From NCBI RefSeq assembly GCF_900111815.1, contig NZ_LT630004.1, positions 905,671-969,670 of the forward strand: DNA of 64,000 nt, read 5' to 3'. The position numbers and the translations under genes are program-made. Positions 1 to 8,791 of the stretch are shown in pieces (positions within the stretch are counted from its first letter, which is position 1; the number at the start of each line of letters is the position of its first letter). The notes beneath the pieces are model-generated. The model saw nothing but the letters and a program-made list of their open reading frames with translations, made no database searches and was not told the DNA's origin. This DNA is from Bacillus massilinigeriensis (lineage in GTDB: Bacteria; Bacillota; Bacilli; Bacillales; Cytobacillaceae).

Positions 1-233
1 CTGAGGAAATTGACAAAGCTATCAAACTTGGTTTGAACTATCCGATGGGTCCGTTTGAATTAGGCGACTTAGTTGGCCTTGACACAAGATACAATAATTT
101 AAAATATCTTCACGAAAAGCTCGGAGAGAAATACCGGCCTGCCCCGCTTTTGGAACAGTATGTTAAAGCAGGAAGACTTGGTAGAAAGACAGGACGAGGC
201 GTTTACGATTATCGGAATCCTGTGAAATCATAG
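1..233 (+). CDS. 3-hydroxyacyl-CoA dehydrogenase, C-terminal part (cut by window edge)
   Basis: Only the last ~76 codons are present; the reading frame is open to the window start. The visible part is the helical C-terminal domain of the 3-hydroxybutyryl/3-hydroxyacyl-CoA dehydrogenase family: [16 protein letters not shown], the usual dimerisation/substrate-domain motif, and a [11 protein letters not shown] ending. The enzyme oxidises 3-hydroxyacyl-CoA to 3-oxoacyl-CoA with NAD. It lies 25 bp before a PaaJ/PcaF-like thiolase and an enoyl-CoA hydratase, so it is probably the PaaH-type step of phenylacetate degradation. A general fatty-acid role cannot be excluded from the tail alone. Confidence 0.88.
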   Translation, partial: EEIDKAIKLGLNYPMGPFELGDLVGLDTRYNNLKYLHEKLGEKYRPAPLLEQYVKAGRLGRKTGRGVYDYRNPVKS

Positions 234-258
234 TTGAAATGGAAAGAGAGGAGCTGCA

Positions 259-1470
259 ATGAGGGAAGCGGTCATCGTTGATGCAGTGAGAACACCGATA
301 GGAAGATACAATGGCAGTTTGCGTCATATTCGGCCGGATGATTTAGCAGCGGTCGTTATTAAAGCATTGGTTGAGCGCAATCCGCGAGTTTCCCCTGAGT
401 GTATTGAGGAAGTTATCATGGGGAATGCCAACCAAGCAGGGGAAGATAACCGAAATGTTGCCAGAATGGCCGGTTTGCTCGCTGGTTTGCCCGTAGATGT
501 GGCAGGAACGACAATGAACAGGCTTTGCGGTTCTGGTTTAGATGCGGTAAATTATGCTGCCAGAGCCATCATTGCAGGGGAAGGCGATATCTTCATTGCT
601 GGAGGTACGGAGAGCATGACGCGCGCGCCTTTCGTGATGGCAAAGGCAAATAAGGAGTTTCCAAGAGGAAACATGGAAATGTTCGATACGACGATTGGAT
701 GGCGTTTCATCAATTCAAGACTGGAAGAACGCTACGGGACGGACAGCATGCCGCAAACGGCGGAAAATGTTGCGAAAAGGTATGGCATTTCTCGCACCGC
801 ACAGGATGAGTTTGCAGCAAAGAGTCAGCTTCGTGCACAAATAGCAATGGAGACAGGAAAATTCAAGGATGAAATTATTCGTGTAATCAGTGTCGATCAT
901 AAAGGGAATGAATCTGTCATCGAAAGAGATGAGCACCCTCGTCCAGGAACAACTGCGGAAAAATTGGCTCGTCTTAAGCCTTTATTTGACAATGGCACCG
1001 TAACAGCCGGAAATGCTTCCGGTGTTAATGACGGGGCTTCTGCGCTTCTATTAACGAGCAGGGAAAAAGCAGAAGAACTTGGATTAGAACCCCTTGCTCT
1101 CTATAAGGCTTCAGCTGTCGCTGGGCTCGAACCTTCCATCATGGGAATGGGACCAGTTTACGCTGCCCAAAAGGCATTGCGCCGAGCAAAGCTTTGTATA
1201 GAAGATATAGGGTTAATGGAGTTGAACGAGGCTTTTGCTGCACAATCGATTGCATGCATAGAAGAACTTGGAGTGAATGCTACTAAGGTGAATGTGAATG
1301 GTGGTGCAATTGCTTTTGGCCATCCGCTTGGTGCAAGCGGGGCAAGAATCCTGACAACGCTTGTCCATGAAATGAAGCGCAGTGGAGAAAAGTTTGGCAT
1401 GGCAACAATGTGTGTCGGCGTTGGGCAAGGAATTGCAACAATTATTGAAAATATAGGAGAGAAGCGATGA
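259..1470 (+). CDS. paaJ: Acetyl-CoA acyltransferase (3-oxoadipyl-CoA thiolase type)
   Basis: A 403-residue thiolase that cleaves 3-oxoacyl-CoA with CoA. The nucleophile Cys90 lies in [11 protein letters not shown], His355 in [10 protein letters not shown] and the second catalytic Cys385 in CVGVGQG. The segment [13 protein letters not shown] is typical of beta-ketoadipyl-CoA thiolases (PcaF/PaaJ) rather than short-chain acetoacetyl-CoA thiolases. A GAGAGGAG ribosome site precedes the ATG. It overlaps the next gene by four bases (ATGA), indicating translational coupling. With the neighbouring dehydrogenase, hydratase and PaaX it most likely performs the last beta-oxidation-like step of the phenylacetate pathway. 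The symbol is by family and context, not proven. Confidence 0.88.
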   Translation: MREAVIVDAVRTPIGRYNGSLRHIRPDDLAAVVIKALVERNPRVSPECIEEVIMGNANQAGEDNRNVARMAGLLAGLPVDVAGTTMNRLCGSGLDAVNYAARAIIAGEGDIFIAGGTESMTRAPFVMAKANKEFPRGNMEMFDTTIGWRFINSRLEERYGTDSMPQTAENVAKRYGISRTAQDEFAAKSQLRAQIAMETGKFKDEIIRVISVDHKGNESVIERDEHPRPGTTAEKLARLKPLFDNGTVTAGNASGVNDGASALLLTSREKAEELGLEPLALYKASAVAGLEPSIMGMGPVYAAQKALRRAKLCIEDIGLMELNEAFAAQSIACIEELGVNATKVNVNGGAIAFGHPLGASGARILTTLVHEMKRSGEKFGMATMCVGVGQGIATIIENIGEKR

Positions 1471-2243
1471 AAAATATTCTTACACAAAAAGAAAATGGAA
1501 TTGCCTATATTACCATTAACCGTCCGGAAATTTACAATTGCTTCAATTATGAAACGCTTGGGGAGCTAGGAGAGACAGTTGAGAGCCTGCATCATGACAA
1601 TGAAACAAAAGTGGTGATTTTTACCGGTGCTGGTGAGAAGGCTTTTAGTGCAGGGGCAGACTTAAAGGAGCGGAAAAATCTGACCTCAGATGAGGTTATT
1701 CGCAATGTGCACAAAATCCGCGATGTCTTTCAAGCGGTATCAGAATTGCCTCAGCCGACCATTGCTGCAGTGAATGGTGTCGCTTTCGGAGGCGGCTTTG
1801 AACTCATATTAGCCTGCGATTTCAGGATTGCATCGAGCAATACACTCATGGGTTTAACTGAAGTAAGCTGGGGAATTATCCCCGGGGCTGGAGGGACCCA
1901 ACGTCTTACAAGGCTGATCGGTGAAATGAGGGCAAAAGAGCTTATTCTTACAGCAAGAAAAATTCGTGGAGAAATGGCAATGGAGCTTGGCATCCTTACT
2001 AGTATGGTCGAAGCCGGCAAGGTAATGGAAGCTTGTCGGGAATTGGCAGAAGAAATCATGCAAAATGCACCGATTGCTGTAAGGCAAGCGAAATACGCTA
2101 TTAGTAGAGGCTCTGGGGTCACTCTGGAAACAGGACTCGCTATTGAGACAAAGGCATATGAAGTGACGATTCCAACAAAAGACAGGACCGAGGCGCTCCA
2201 AGCATTCAGCGAAAAGCGCAAGCCGGTTTTTACGGCGCAATAA
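1467..2243 (+). CDS. Enoyl-CoA hydratase/isomerase family protein (PaaF/PaaG-like)
   Basis: A 258-residue crotonase-fold enzyme. The oxyanion-hole segments are SAGADLKE near residue 61 and NGVAFGGGFEL near 103. Both acids used by hydratases are present: Glu132 in LTEVSWGIIPGAGGTQRL and Glu158 in RAKELILTA. It should therefore be a true hydratase, not only an isomerase. It is translationally coupled to the thiolase and is the last gene before a strong terminator, so it closes the visible part of the paa operon. In the phenylacetate pathway this family hydrates 2,3-dehydroadipyl-CoA (PaaF) or isomerises the ring epoxide (PaaG); the sequence alone does not decide. Confidence 0.9.
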   Translation: MKNILTQKENGIAYITINRPEIYNCFNYETLGELGETVESLHHDNETKVVIFTGAGEKAFSAGADLKERKNLTSDEVIRNVHKIRDVFQAVSELPQPTIAAVNGVAFGGGFELILACDFRIASSNTLMGLTEVSWGIIPGAGGTQRLTRLIGEMRAKELILTARKIRGEMAMELGILTSMVEAGKVMEACRELAEEIMQNAPIAVRQAKYAISRGSGVTLETGLAIETKAYEVTIPTKDRTEALQAFSEKRKPVFTAQ

Positions 2244-2246
2244 TGG

Positions 2247-2280
2247 AAAAATCCATAGAGAGAGACTCTATGGATTTTTT
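2247..2280 (+). terminator. Rho-independent terminator after the paa operon
   Basis: A 14-bp perfect stem (AAAAATCCATAGAG with its complement) and a 5-nt AGAGA loop run into a T tract just after the hydratase stop. It separates the catabolic operon from the paaX gene. Confidence 0.9.
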
Positions 2281-2361
2281 CATTTCTAAAGTAGTGATAA
2301 TATTGTAAAATATCTTATAACGGTTTCTTTCCGTCTAATAAAAATAAAGGATGATTATAGT

Positions 2362-3237
2362 TTGAACACAAGGTCGATGATATTTACACTTTATGGTGAT
2401 TATATTTACCATTATGGAAGCAAAATTTGGATTGGCAGCCTCATTCGCTTATTGAATGAATTTGGCCATAACGACCAGGCAGTAAGGGCGGCTATATCCC
2501 GAATGAATAAGCAGGGTTGGGTGCAGGCCGAGAAGGTCGGCAATAAAAGCTATTACTCTCTCACTCCTAGAGGTCAGAAGCGGATTGATGAGGCTGGCAA
2601 GCGGATATTCAAGCTTAAACCAGAGCAATGGGACGGAAAATGGCGCATCCTTATGTACAGCATTCCAGAAGAAATCCGTAATATTAGGGATGAACTTAGA
2701 AAGGAATTGATTTGGAGCGGTTTTGGCTCGATGTCTAACAGTTTTTGGATATCTGCGAACAGTTTGGAACGCGAGGTCCATGATTTGATAGAAAAATATG
2801 ATATTACGCAATACGTTGATTTTTTCCTTGCGGAGTATAAGGGACCTCATGAAAACCAACGCATTGTTGAGAAAAGCTGGAATCTAGAAGAAATCAATAT
2901 GCGATATCAGGACTTTATAGGTGAATATAGTCAAAAATACATCATCGATAAAAATAAAATAGCAAAAGGAAGCATGACGGAAGCACAGTGTTTTGTAGAA
3001 CGGGCAAAATTGGTACATGAGTACCGGAAATTCCTGTTTTATGATCCAGGACTGCCGGAGGAACTGCTTCCGGATAAATGGTTAGGGAGCCATGCCGCCT
3101 CACTTTTCAGCGAATACTATAAAGAGCTTGCAGAACCTGCTTCCCGCTTTTTTGAATCTGTATTCAGTGAAGGAAACGAGCTCAAAAATAAAAATGCAAA
3201 TTATGATGTATTGGATCACCCCTATATTTTAGAATAA
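2362..3237 (+). CDS. paaX: PaaX-family transcriptional repressor
   Basis: A 291-residue protein of the length expected for PaaX. It has an N-terminal winged helix (residues ~1-75, with HNDQAVRAAISRMNKQGW as the recognition part), a Cas2-like central domain and a helical C-terminal domain. In known systems PaaX represses phenylacetate genes and is released by phenylacetyl-CoA. The gene starts with TTG, about ten bases after AAAGGA; no better ATG exists before the conserved SMIFTLYGDYI segment. It follows the terminated catabolic operon in the same direction. Its ligand makes it the natural sensor for the phenylacetyl-CoA proposed to be made by the downstream dehydrogenase complex. Confidence 0.9.
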   Translation: MNTRSMIFTLYGDYIYHYGSKIWIGSLIRLLNEFGHNDQAVRAAISRMNKQGWVQAEKVGNKSYYSLTPRGQKRIDEAGKRIFKLKPEQWDGKWRILMYSIPEEIRNIRDELRKELIWSGFGSMSNSFWISANSLEREVHDLIEKYDITQYVDFFLAEYKGPHENQRIVEKSWNLEEINMRYQDFIGEYSQKYIIDKNKIAKGSMTEAQCFVERAKLVHEYRKFLFYDPGLPEELLPDKWLGSHAASLFSEYYKELAEPASRFFESVFSEGNELKNKNANYDVLDHPYILE

Positions 3238-3330
3238 TTGTGTTTAAAAGGACTTTTCCTTGCTAAGCGTATAACATGAAAGAGTAAGAATCATATGTTA
3301 CCTTTGTGGAATAAGAAAAAGGAAGGAGAA

Positions 3331-4011
3331 ATGACTTTGGTTAACGGTGATGCAAAAAAAGAAGAGATTCTTCAAGCTTTTCATTTTCGGCATGCAACAA
3401 AGGAGTTTGATCCCTCAAGAAAGATTCCGGAAGAAGACTTTGACTTTATTCTAGAGACGGGAAGATTATCTCCAAGCTCTTTTGGCTTCGAGCCATGGAG
3501 ATTTCTAGTGATTGAAAGCAAGGAACTGCGCGAGAAAATCCGCAATACCGCATGGGGCGCCTACGGTAAGCTTCCGGAGGCAAGCCATTTTGTTGTCATC
3601 CTTGCCCGGACGATAAAGGATACAAAATATGATACTGATTATTTGAAGGACCACTTTTCAAAGGTAAAAGAACTGCCTAATGATATGATGGAGAAATACT
3701 TAGAGAGAATTGAGGAATTTCAAAAAGAAGATTTTCGATTGCTCGAAGGAAATCGGCCGCTTTTTGATTGGGCATCAAAACAGACATATATTGCTTTGGC
3801 CAATATGATGACAGCTGCAGCACAAATAGGTGTGGATTCCTGTCCGATTGAGGGATTCAATTCGGATAGCATGAATCAGCTTCTCGAGGAAGAGGGATTG
3901 CTGGAAGATGGTCATTTTAAGATTTCAGTAATGGTTGCCTTTGGCTACAGAGTAAAGGAACCAAGAGAAAAGACCCGCCGTCCATTTGAGGATGTAGTAA
4001 AAAGGGTTTAA
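3331..4011 (+). CDS. NAD(P)H-dependent nitroreductase family protein
   Basis: An FMN-dependent oxidoreductase of the nitroreductase fold, 226 residues from the chosen start. FHFRHATKEFDPSRKI is the phosphate-binding N-terminal RxxxxF motif, followed by LSPSSFGFEPWRFLVIES, and the C-terminal part contains PIEGFNSDSMNQLL. It resembles YfkO/MhqN-type enzymes of Bacillus. I chose the ATG preceded by AAGGAAGGAGAA over an in-frame ATG 12 codons upstream that lacks a ribosome site. It lies between paaX and the PaaY-like gene and ends at a strong bidirectional hairpin. Its role in aromatic catabolism is unknown; it could be a quinone or flavin reductase. Confidence 0.85.
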   Translation: MTLVNGDAKKEEILQAFHFRHATKEFDPSRKIPEEDFDFILETGRLSPSSFGFEPWRFLVIESKELREKIRNTAWGAYGKLPEASHFVVILARTIKDTKYDTDYLKDHFSKVKELPNDMMEKYLERIEEFQKEDFRLLEGNRPLFDWASKQTYIALANMMTAAAQIGVDSCPIEGFNSDSMNQLLEEEGLLEDGHFKISVMVAFGYRVKEPREKTRRPFEDVVKRV

Positions 4012-4024
4012 AGGAAAACCGAAC

Positions 4025-4058
4025 GGCAGCGGCTTTGGATTGGCCGCTGCCTATTTTT
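4025..4058. terminator. Bidirectional terminator
   Basis: GGCAGCGGC pairs with GCCGCTGCC and is followed by TATTTTTATTT on the plus strand. It lies between the convergent nitroreductase and PaaY-like genes and touches the stop codon of the latter. Confidence 0.8.
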
Positions 4059-4572
4059 ATTTGGATAGCTCCTCTTTATACTCCTTTCCTTTTTGAACGT
4101 ATGTATCAATGGACAGCTGTATCAGTTCTAAATCTTTTTCTCCTATTTCCCTAATGACCTTTCCTGGTGAACCGACTACAAGCGATCGCGGTGGAATAAC
4201 TTTACCAGCAGGGATAAGGGTGTTTGCCCCAATAATGCACTCTTCACCGATGACTGCTCCGTCAAGAATGGTGGAACCCATCCCGATGATGCATCGGTTA
4301 TGGATCCTACAGCCATGAAGAATCACATTATGCCCGACTGTTACTTCGTCTCCAATTTCAAGTGGGGACCCTTCGTAAAGATGGCATGTTGCATTGTCTT
4401 GGATACTACAGCTCTTGCCAATAGTAATGGTATCTTCATCTCCACGCAAAACAGCGTTAAACCAAACGCTTGAATTTTCTCCGATTACTACATCTCCAAT
4501 AATATGGCATCCAGGGGCTTGGAATACTGTTTCATGAACAGATGGCTGTTTTCCATTATAGGAAAGAATCAA
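4057..4572 (-). CDS. paaY: Gamma-carbonic anhydrase family hexapeptide-repeat protein (PaaY-like)
   Basis: A left-handed beta-helix protein with repeated hexapeptides (IIGDVVIGENSSVW, CIIGMGSTILDGAVIG). The three zinc histidines of the gamma-class are present in CHLYEG and VGHNVILHG. In phenylacetate loci PaaY proteins act as thioesterases that clear dead-end CoA thioesters, sometimes with carbonic anhydrase activity. A TTG start is preferred because AAAGGAG lies about 8 bases upstream; the GTG three codons earlier would abut the ribosome site. It is transcribed opposite to the surrounding island genes. The paaY symbol is by similarity and location. Confidence 0.82.
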   Translation of the reverse strand: MILSYNGKQPSVHETVFQAPGCHIIGDVVIGENSSVWFNAVLRGDEDTITIGKSCSIQDNATCHLYEGSPLEIGDEVTVGHNVILHGCRIHNRCIIGMGSTILDGAVIGEECIIGANTLIPAGKVIPPRSLVVGSPGKVIREIGEKDLELIQLSIDTYVQKGKEYKEELSK

Positions 4573-4646
4573 AATGACCACTCCTTTTCTTAATTGTCAA
4601 AATCTTAAAATTAGTATAACATTAATTTAGCGAAGGAGGAATTTTT

Positions 4647-5597
4647 GTGAATGGAATAACCTCAATTCTAGGAATTCATTATCCTATTATCCAAGGTGGA
4701 ATGGGGAATATCAGCAACGCTATTTTAACAGCAGCTGTCTCTGAAGCAGGCGGCCTTGGAACAATAGGAGCAGGAACGATGACGGCAGATGAAGTAGAAA
4801 AAATAATTATAGAAACAAAGAAGTTGACAGAAAAGCCATTCTCTTTAAATGTTGCGCTCAGTGTGTCGCCCAACCCTATGGCAATCCTAAAGCTTGCGGT
4901 AAAACACAGGCTTGCTGTTGTAACGCTCTCGGCAGGCAATCCTGCCCCATTCATCGGTAAACTTCATGATGAAGGAATAGTAGTGATTACCGTTGTGGCA
5001 TCTGTTAAGCAGGCGGAAAAAGCAGAAAAAGCTGGTGCTGATATTCTTGTAGCGGAGGGCTTTGAAGCGGCAGGTATCAATTCCGCTTTGGAAACAACCA
5101 CCCTTGCCTTGATTCCGCAGATTTTGAACAGAGTGAACATCCCTTTAGTTGCGGCCGGGGGAATTGGAGATGGAAAAGGACTTGCTGCAATGCTCTGTCT
5201 CGGTGCTAGCGGAGTCCAAATGGGTACAAGGTTTATCGCAACAAAGGAAGCCCCTTTTCATGACTCATACAAGCAGAAATTATTAGATGCAAATGACCAT
5301 GGAACAGTGATTGTAGGCCGCTCAGTCGGAAAAATACGGAGGCTTCTGGACACATCCTATGCGCATTGTTTGCTCCAAAGAGAAGCGGAAGGGATAACAC
5401 CTGAAGTCTTTGCCGACTTGACGACAGAGGAAATACATAAGAAAGGAGCACTAGAAGGCAAGGAAGATGAAGGGTTCATGAATGGCGGACAGGTTTCAGG
5501 ATTGATTACGGATATTCCTTCCGTTGCCGAACTTCTCGACCGGATGATGGAGGAGGCAAGGGCGGCGCTTTCCGCAGCAGGAAACAAGATAGGATAA
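4647..5597 (+). CDS. NAD(P)H-dependent flavin oxidoreductase (nitronate monooxygenase/FabK superfamily)
   Basis: A 316-residue FMN-binding TIM barrel. PIIQGGMG at the N terminus, VAAGGIGDGKGLAAMLCLGASGVQMGTRF around residue 170 and SGLITDIPSV near the end define the 2-nitropropane dioxygenase/FabK superfamily. GTG start after AAGGAGG. At the site where many family members have a catalytic His (GGH), this protein reads EGFEAAGIN (residues 137-145), with no histidine. It is therefore unlikely to be a classical class I nitronate monooxygenase. It is placed between paa genes and the ABC importer. Substrate unknown. Confidence 0.85.
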   Translation: MNGITSILGIHYPIIQGGMGNISNAILTAAVSEAGGLGTIGAGTMTADEVEKIIIETKKLTEKPFSLNVALSVSPNPMAILKLAVKHRLAVVTLSAGNPAPFIGKLHDEGIVVITVVASVKQAEKAEKAGADILVAEGFEAAGINSALETTTLALIPQILNRVNIPLVAAGGIGDGKGLAAMLCLGASGVQMGTRFIATKEAPFHDSYKQKLLDANDHGTVIVGRSVGKIRRLLDTSYAHCLLQREAEGITPEVFADLTTEEIHKKGALEGKEDEGFMNGGQVSGLITDIPSVAELLDRMMEEARAALSAAGNKIG

Positions 5598-5624
5598 AAA
5601 CATGCTTTTACAAGCATGTTTTTT
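5596..5624 (+). terminator. Rho-independent terminator after the flavin oxidoreductase
   Basis: AAAAACATGCTT, loop TTAC, AAGCATGTTTTT: a perfect 12-bp stem overlapping the stop codon and ending in a T tract. Confidence 0.88.
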
Positions 5625-5711
5625 ATTTTGAAAAAAAATGCTTGCTTGTCATGGCAGAAGGTGGTTTAATTAAAAACAAAAAATCATAAGATACTAAATT
5701 TTTTGAATATA

Positions 5712-5740
5712 TTGACATCAATTCTTCGTGGTGTTAATAT
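5712..5740 (+). promoter_or_regulatory. Sigma-A promoter of the ABC importer operon
   Basis: A perfect TTGACA -35 box (5712-5717), a 17-bp spacer and TAATAT (5735-5740). This leaves an untranslated leader of about 105 nt before the lipoprotein start. I looked for a T-box or attenuator in that leader and saw no clear terminator hairpin. Confidence 0.8.
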
Positions 5741-5852
5741 AACGTTGTATTTACGGTGTGGAAGCTTACTATCATATGTTAACAGCGTAATCAAAAATAA
5801 GTATCATTCGGCAAATGTATTGCTTGTCGGAAGAATATTAAGGGGGATGGGA

Positions 5853-6854
5853 ATGAGAAAACCAGTTAAGGCGATTTCACTAGTTCTAGCAGGCGTTATC
5901 ATGCTGGCAGGGTGTGGCGGAAAAGAAGTGACAAGTGAAAATGGCAAGAAGGAAAAAATGGTGAGTGTTGGAATTACGCAATTTGCAACGCATCCTTCCC
6001 TTGATGCTGCTACGAAAGGTTTTAAAGAGGCAATGGCTGAAAAAGGGTTTAAGGAAGGCAAGAATGTAGATTATGACTTCCAAAATGCCCAGGGAGACCA
6101 GAATAATACTTCGACAATTGCAAACAATTTTGTCGGGGACAAGGTTGACCTCATTTTTGCGAATGCTACGCCTAGTGCTACTGCAGCACTGAATGCAACA
6201 AAAAATATTCCTATCATTTTCACTTCGGTGACGGACCCTGTTGGCTCCGGATTAGTAGAATCATTAGACAAGCCTGGCGGAAATATCACCGGTACAACGG
6301 ACAATCATCCTGATGCTACGAAAAAGACGATTGAGTTTATTACAGAGGAAATAGGAGCAAAGAAAATCGGCGTGATATATAACACCGGCGAACAGAATTC
6401 CGAGGTTCAGTTAAAAGAGGTGAAGAAACTTGCAGAAGCGAATGGAGCGAAGGTGACGGAAGCTTCCATCTCTACAACAGCAGAAGTCAAACAGGCCGCA
6501 GAGTCGCTCGTAGGAAGAGTGGATGCAATTTATATTCCTACAGATAACACGGTAGTTTCTGCTTTAGAATCCGTCATTTCGGTTGCAAATAATAAAAAGA
6601 TTCCTCTTTTTGTAGGAGAACTGGACTCAATGAAACGTGGGGCTGTTGCTGCTAGCGGTTTTGATTACTATGATATCGGTTACCAGTCAGGATTGATGGC
6701 GGCGGAAATCTTGTCCGGAAAGAAAAAGGTTTCAGAGCTGCCTGTGGAACTCCCAGTATCTCTGACACTTACTATCAACAAGAAAGCTGCAGAGGCACAG
6801 GGTGTAGAAGTGAAGGAAGAATGGGGAAAAGAAGCGAAATTTTTTGAGGAATAG
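5853..6854 (+). CDS. ABC transporter substrate-binding lipoprotein (TrpX-like, COG2984 type)
   Basis: Extracellular binding component of an ABC importer, 333 residues. It has a lipoprotein signal peptide with lipobox LAGC and lipidated Cys21. The mature part has the two-domain Peripla_BP_4-like fold, with VDLIFANATPSATAAL and IIFTSVTDPVGSGLV. The start is the ATG six bases after AGGGGG; the open frame extends ~50 codons upstream but crosses the promoter. It is followed by its own permease and ATPase. In streptococci this family is TrpXYZ, for aromatic amino acids. Together with the flanking Phe/Tyr catabolic genes, I infer uptake of phenylalanine, tyrosine or a related aromatic acid. Confidence 0.88.
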   Translation: MRKPVKAISLVLAGVIMLAGCGGKEVTSENGKKEKMVSVGITQFATHPSLDAATKGFKEAMAEKGFKEGKNVDYDFQNAQGDQNNTSTIANNFVGDKVDLIFANATPSATAALNATKNIPIIFTSVTDPVGSGLVESLDKPGGNITGTTDNHPDATKKTIEFITEEIGAKKIGVIYNTGEQNSEVQLKEVKKLAEANGAKVTEASISTTAEVKQAAESLVGRVDAIYIPTDNTVVSALESVISVANNKKIPLFVGELDSMKRGAVAASGFDYYDIGYQSGLMAAEILSGKKKVSELPVELPVSLTLTINKKAAEAQGVEVKEEWGKEAKFFEE

Positions 6855-6871
6855 AGAAAGGATGATCAGCA

Positions 6872-7900
6872 TTGTTCACTGCGATATTTGGAGCGTTTGA
6901 ATCTGGCATTATATATGCCATTATGGCTCTTGGAGTCTATTTATCCTTTCGAGTTTTGGACTTTCCTGACTTGACGGTGGACGGCAGTTTTGTTACAGGA
7001 GCTGCCGTTGCAGCAATCATGATCATCAACGGCGTGAATCCGTATGCTGCTACTCTTGCTGCGCTTCTTGCAGGTTTCGCAGCAGGTTGCTTAACCGGAA
7101 TCATTCATACTGCTGGAAAAGTAAATGCACTACTTTCTGGGATTCTGATGATGATCGCCCTCTTCTCCATTAATTTAAGAATAATGGGGAAAGCGAACCT
7201 TCCTCTGCTTAATAGCGAAACTGCCATGACTTCTGTTAGCGGCTTTGCTGAAAAAACTGGATTGGATGGTGTTCTCAATGGCATTTTGATGAAAGCAGGA
7301 CTAGGAGAAAACCTGCCAAAATCTTGGGGAATCATTCTTTCGATGGTCATAGTCACCCTTGCAATAAAATTTCTCCTTGATGCATTTCTGAAGACAGAAG
7401 TAGGGCTGGCCATAAGAGCGACAGGTGATAATAAGAGAATGATTCGAAGCTTTTCCTCGAACACCGGTTTGATGACCATTCTTGGTTTAGGCCTGTCCAA
7501 TGCATTGGTTGCTTTTTCAGGTGCTCTGATTGCCCAACAAGGAGGTTTTGCTGATTCGGGAATGGGAATTGGGATGATCATCATTGGATTGGCATCTGTC
7601 ATTATTGGCGAGGCCATTTTCGGGACAAAATCGATTGCCAGGACTACCCTTGCGGTCATTGGCGGAGCCATTATATATCGTCTTGTTGTCACGGTTGCAC
7701 TAAGAATAGAGTTCCTCCAGCCGGGGGATATGAAATTGATTACCGCGGTTATTGTGGTCATCGCATTGACCACACCGAAAATAGCCTCAGCATATAAGGA
7801 AAAGAAACGAAGGATCAGCCGGCGTTTGGAAGGGTTTGCTCCAATCTCCGTTCCTGCAGGAAGGAAGGGTGAAACTAGTGCTACAGTTAAATCAGATTAA
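6872..7900 (+). CDS. ABC transporter permease (TrpY-like)
   Basis: A 342-residue integral membrane protein with about nine hydrophobic segments, similar to the LivH/RbsC-like permeases of the COG4120 family. The N-terminal FRVLDFPDLTVDGSFVTGAA segment is characteristic of the family, and ELDLGL-type coupling is represented by TEVGLAIRATGDN in the cytoplasmic loop. It uses a TTG start 17 bases after the lipoprotein stop, with AAAGGA upstream. Its 3' end overlaps the ATPase gene. It would form the membrane channel for the substrate delivered by the preceding lipoprotein. Confidence 0.88.
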   Translation: MFTAIFGAFESGIIYAIMALGVYLSFRVLDFPDLTVDGSFVTGAAVAAIMIINGVNPYAATLAALLAGFAAGCLTGIIHTAGKVNALLSGILMMIALFSINLRIMGKANLPLLNSETAMTSVSGFAEKTGLDGVLNGILMKAGLGENLPKSWGIILSMVIVTLAIKFLLDAFLKTEVGLAIRATGDNKRMIRSFSSNTGLMTILGLGLSNALVAFSGALIAQQGGFADSGMGIGMIIIGLASVIIGEAIFGTKSIARTTLAVIGGAIIYRLVVTVALRIEFLQPGDMKLITAVIVVIALTTPKIASAYKEKKRRISRRLEGFAPISVPAGRKGETSATVKSD

Positions 7901-8672
7901 CAAGATTTTTAATGAAGGGACACCTGATGAGAAAGTGGCATTGAACAATATTAACCTTACACTTGAAGAAGGTGATTTCGTCACTGTCATTGGCAGTAAT
8001 GGTGCTGGTAAATCAACCCTGATGAACATGATCTCCGGGGTGCTCCAACCTGATCATGGTTCGGTACTGCTGGGCGGGAAAGATGTAACCTACTTGACGG
8101 AGTACAGACGATCTAAATGGATCGGGCGTGTTTTCCAAGACCCTATGGCAGGCACAGCTCCAACAATGACGATTGAAGAAAACCTTTCCATTGCATACAG
8201 CAGGAATAAAATCCGGACATTAAAAAGAGGTGTTACCAAAAAAAGGCGGGAATATTTCAAAGAAGTATTGGAATCTTTGCACCTTGGTTTAGAAGAAAGG
8301 CTTTCAGCGAAAGTGGGACTTCTGTCAGGAGGTGAGAGGCAGGCACTTTCGCTTCTAATGGCAACTTTCACAGAACCTTCTGTCTTGCTCCTTGATGAAC
8401 ATACGGCCGCTCTAGACCCATCAAGAGCGGAACTGATTACGGGACTGACAAAAGAAATCGTCGGAAAATACGGACTAACTACCATTATGGTGACACATAA
8501 TATGCAGCAGGCCATTGATCTCGGCAATAAACTAATTATGATGGATAAAGGTCAGATTATCCTTGAAGCAGATGAAAAGGAGAAGGAAAAGTTAACGATT
8601 GAAGATTTACTTAACGAGTTTCAGCGAATTAGAGGTATAAAAATGTCGAGTGACAGAGCCCTGCTAAGCTGA
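7878..8672 (+). CDS. ABC transporter ATP-binding protein (TrpZ-like)
   Basis: A 264-residue ABC ATPase. Walker A is GSNGAGKST, the signature LSGGERQALSLLMA, Walker B VLLLDEHTAALDP and the switch His lies in VTHNM. I chose the GTG that follows AAGGAAGGG by about eight bases, giving MLQLNQINKIF at the N terminus as in relatives. This makes a 23-base overlap with the permease, so the two are translationally coupled. It is the last gene of the importer operon, with a terminator immediately downstream. Confidence 0.9.
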   Translation: MLQLNQINKIFNEGTPDEKVALNNINLTLEEGDFVTVIGSNGAGKSTLMNMISGVLQPDHGSVLLGGKDVTYLTEYRRSKWIGRVFQDPMAGTAPTMTIEENLSIAYSRNKIRTLKRGVTKKRREYFKEVLESLHLGLEERLSAKVGLLSGGERQALSLLMATFTEPSVLLLDEHTAALDPSRAELITGLTKEIVGKYGLTTIMVTHNMQQAIDLGNKLIMMDKGQIILEADEKEKEKLTIEDLLNEFQRIRGIKMSSDRALLS

Positions 8673-8677
8673 TGATT

Positions 8678-8712
8678 GTCGGTGCTTCCTTTTAGGAAGG
8701 CCGGCTTTTTTT
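8678..8712 (+). terminator. Rho-independent terminator of the importer operon
   Basis: GTCGGT-G-CTTCC pairs with GGAAG-GCCGGC (one bulged G, two G-U pairs) and is followed by seven Ts. Confidence 0.8.
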
Positions 8713-8791
8713 AGATTAAAACGAAACTAACGCATAAATTAAAATTATATTACAATTGTTTTTTGAAAATATTAAAATTTCTTACAATTTA

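Noticed and set aside
5640-5852. T-box leader before the TrpX-like gene
   Set aside because: No AGGGUGGNACCGCG-like T-box sequence or terminator/antiterminator pair is visible in the ~105-nt leader.
7105-7773. Long antisense open frame (222 codons) opposite the permease
   Set aside because: It is a mirror of the hydrophobic permease codons, has no ribosome site, and lies entirely inside a well-supported gene.
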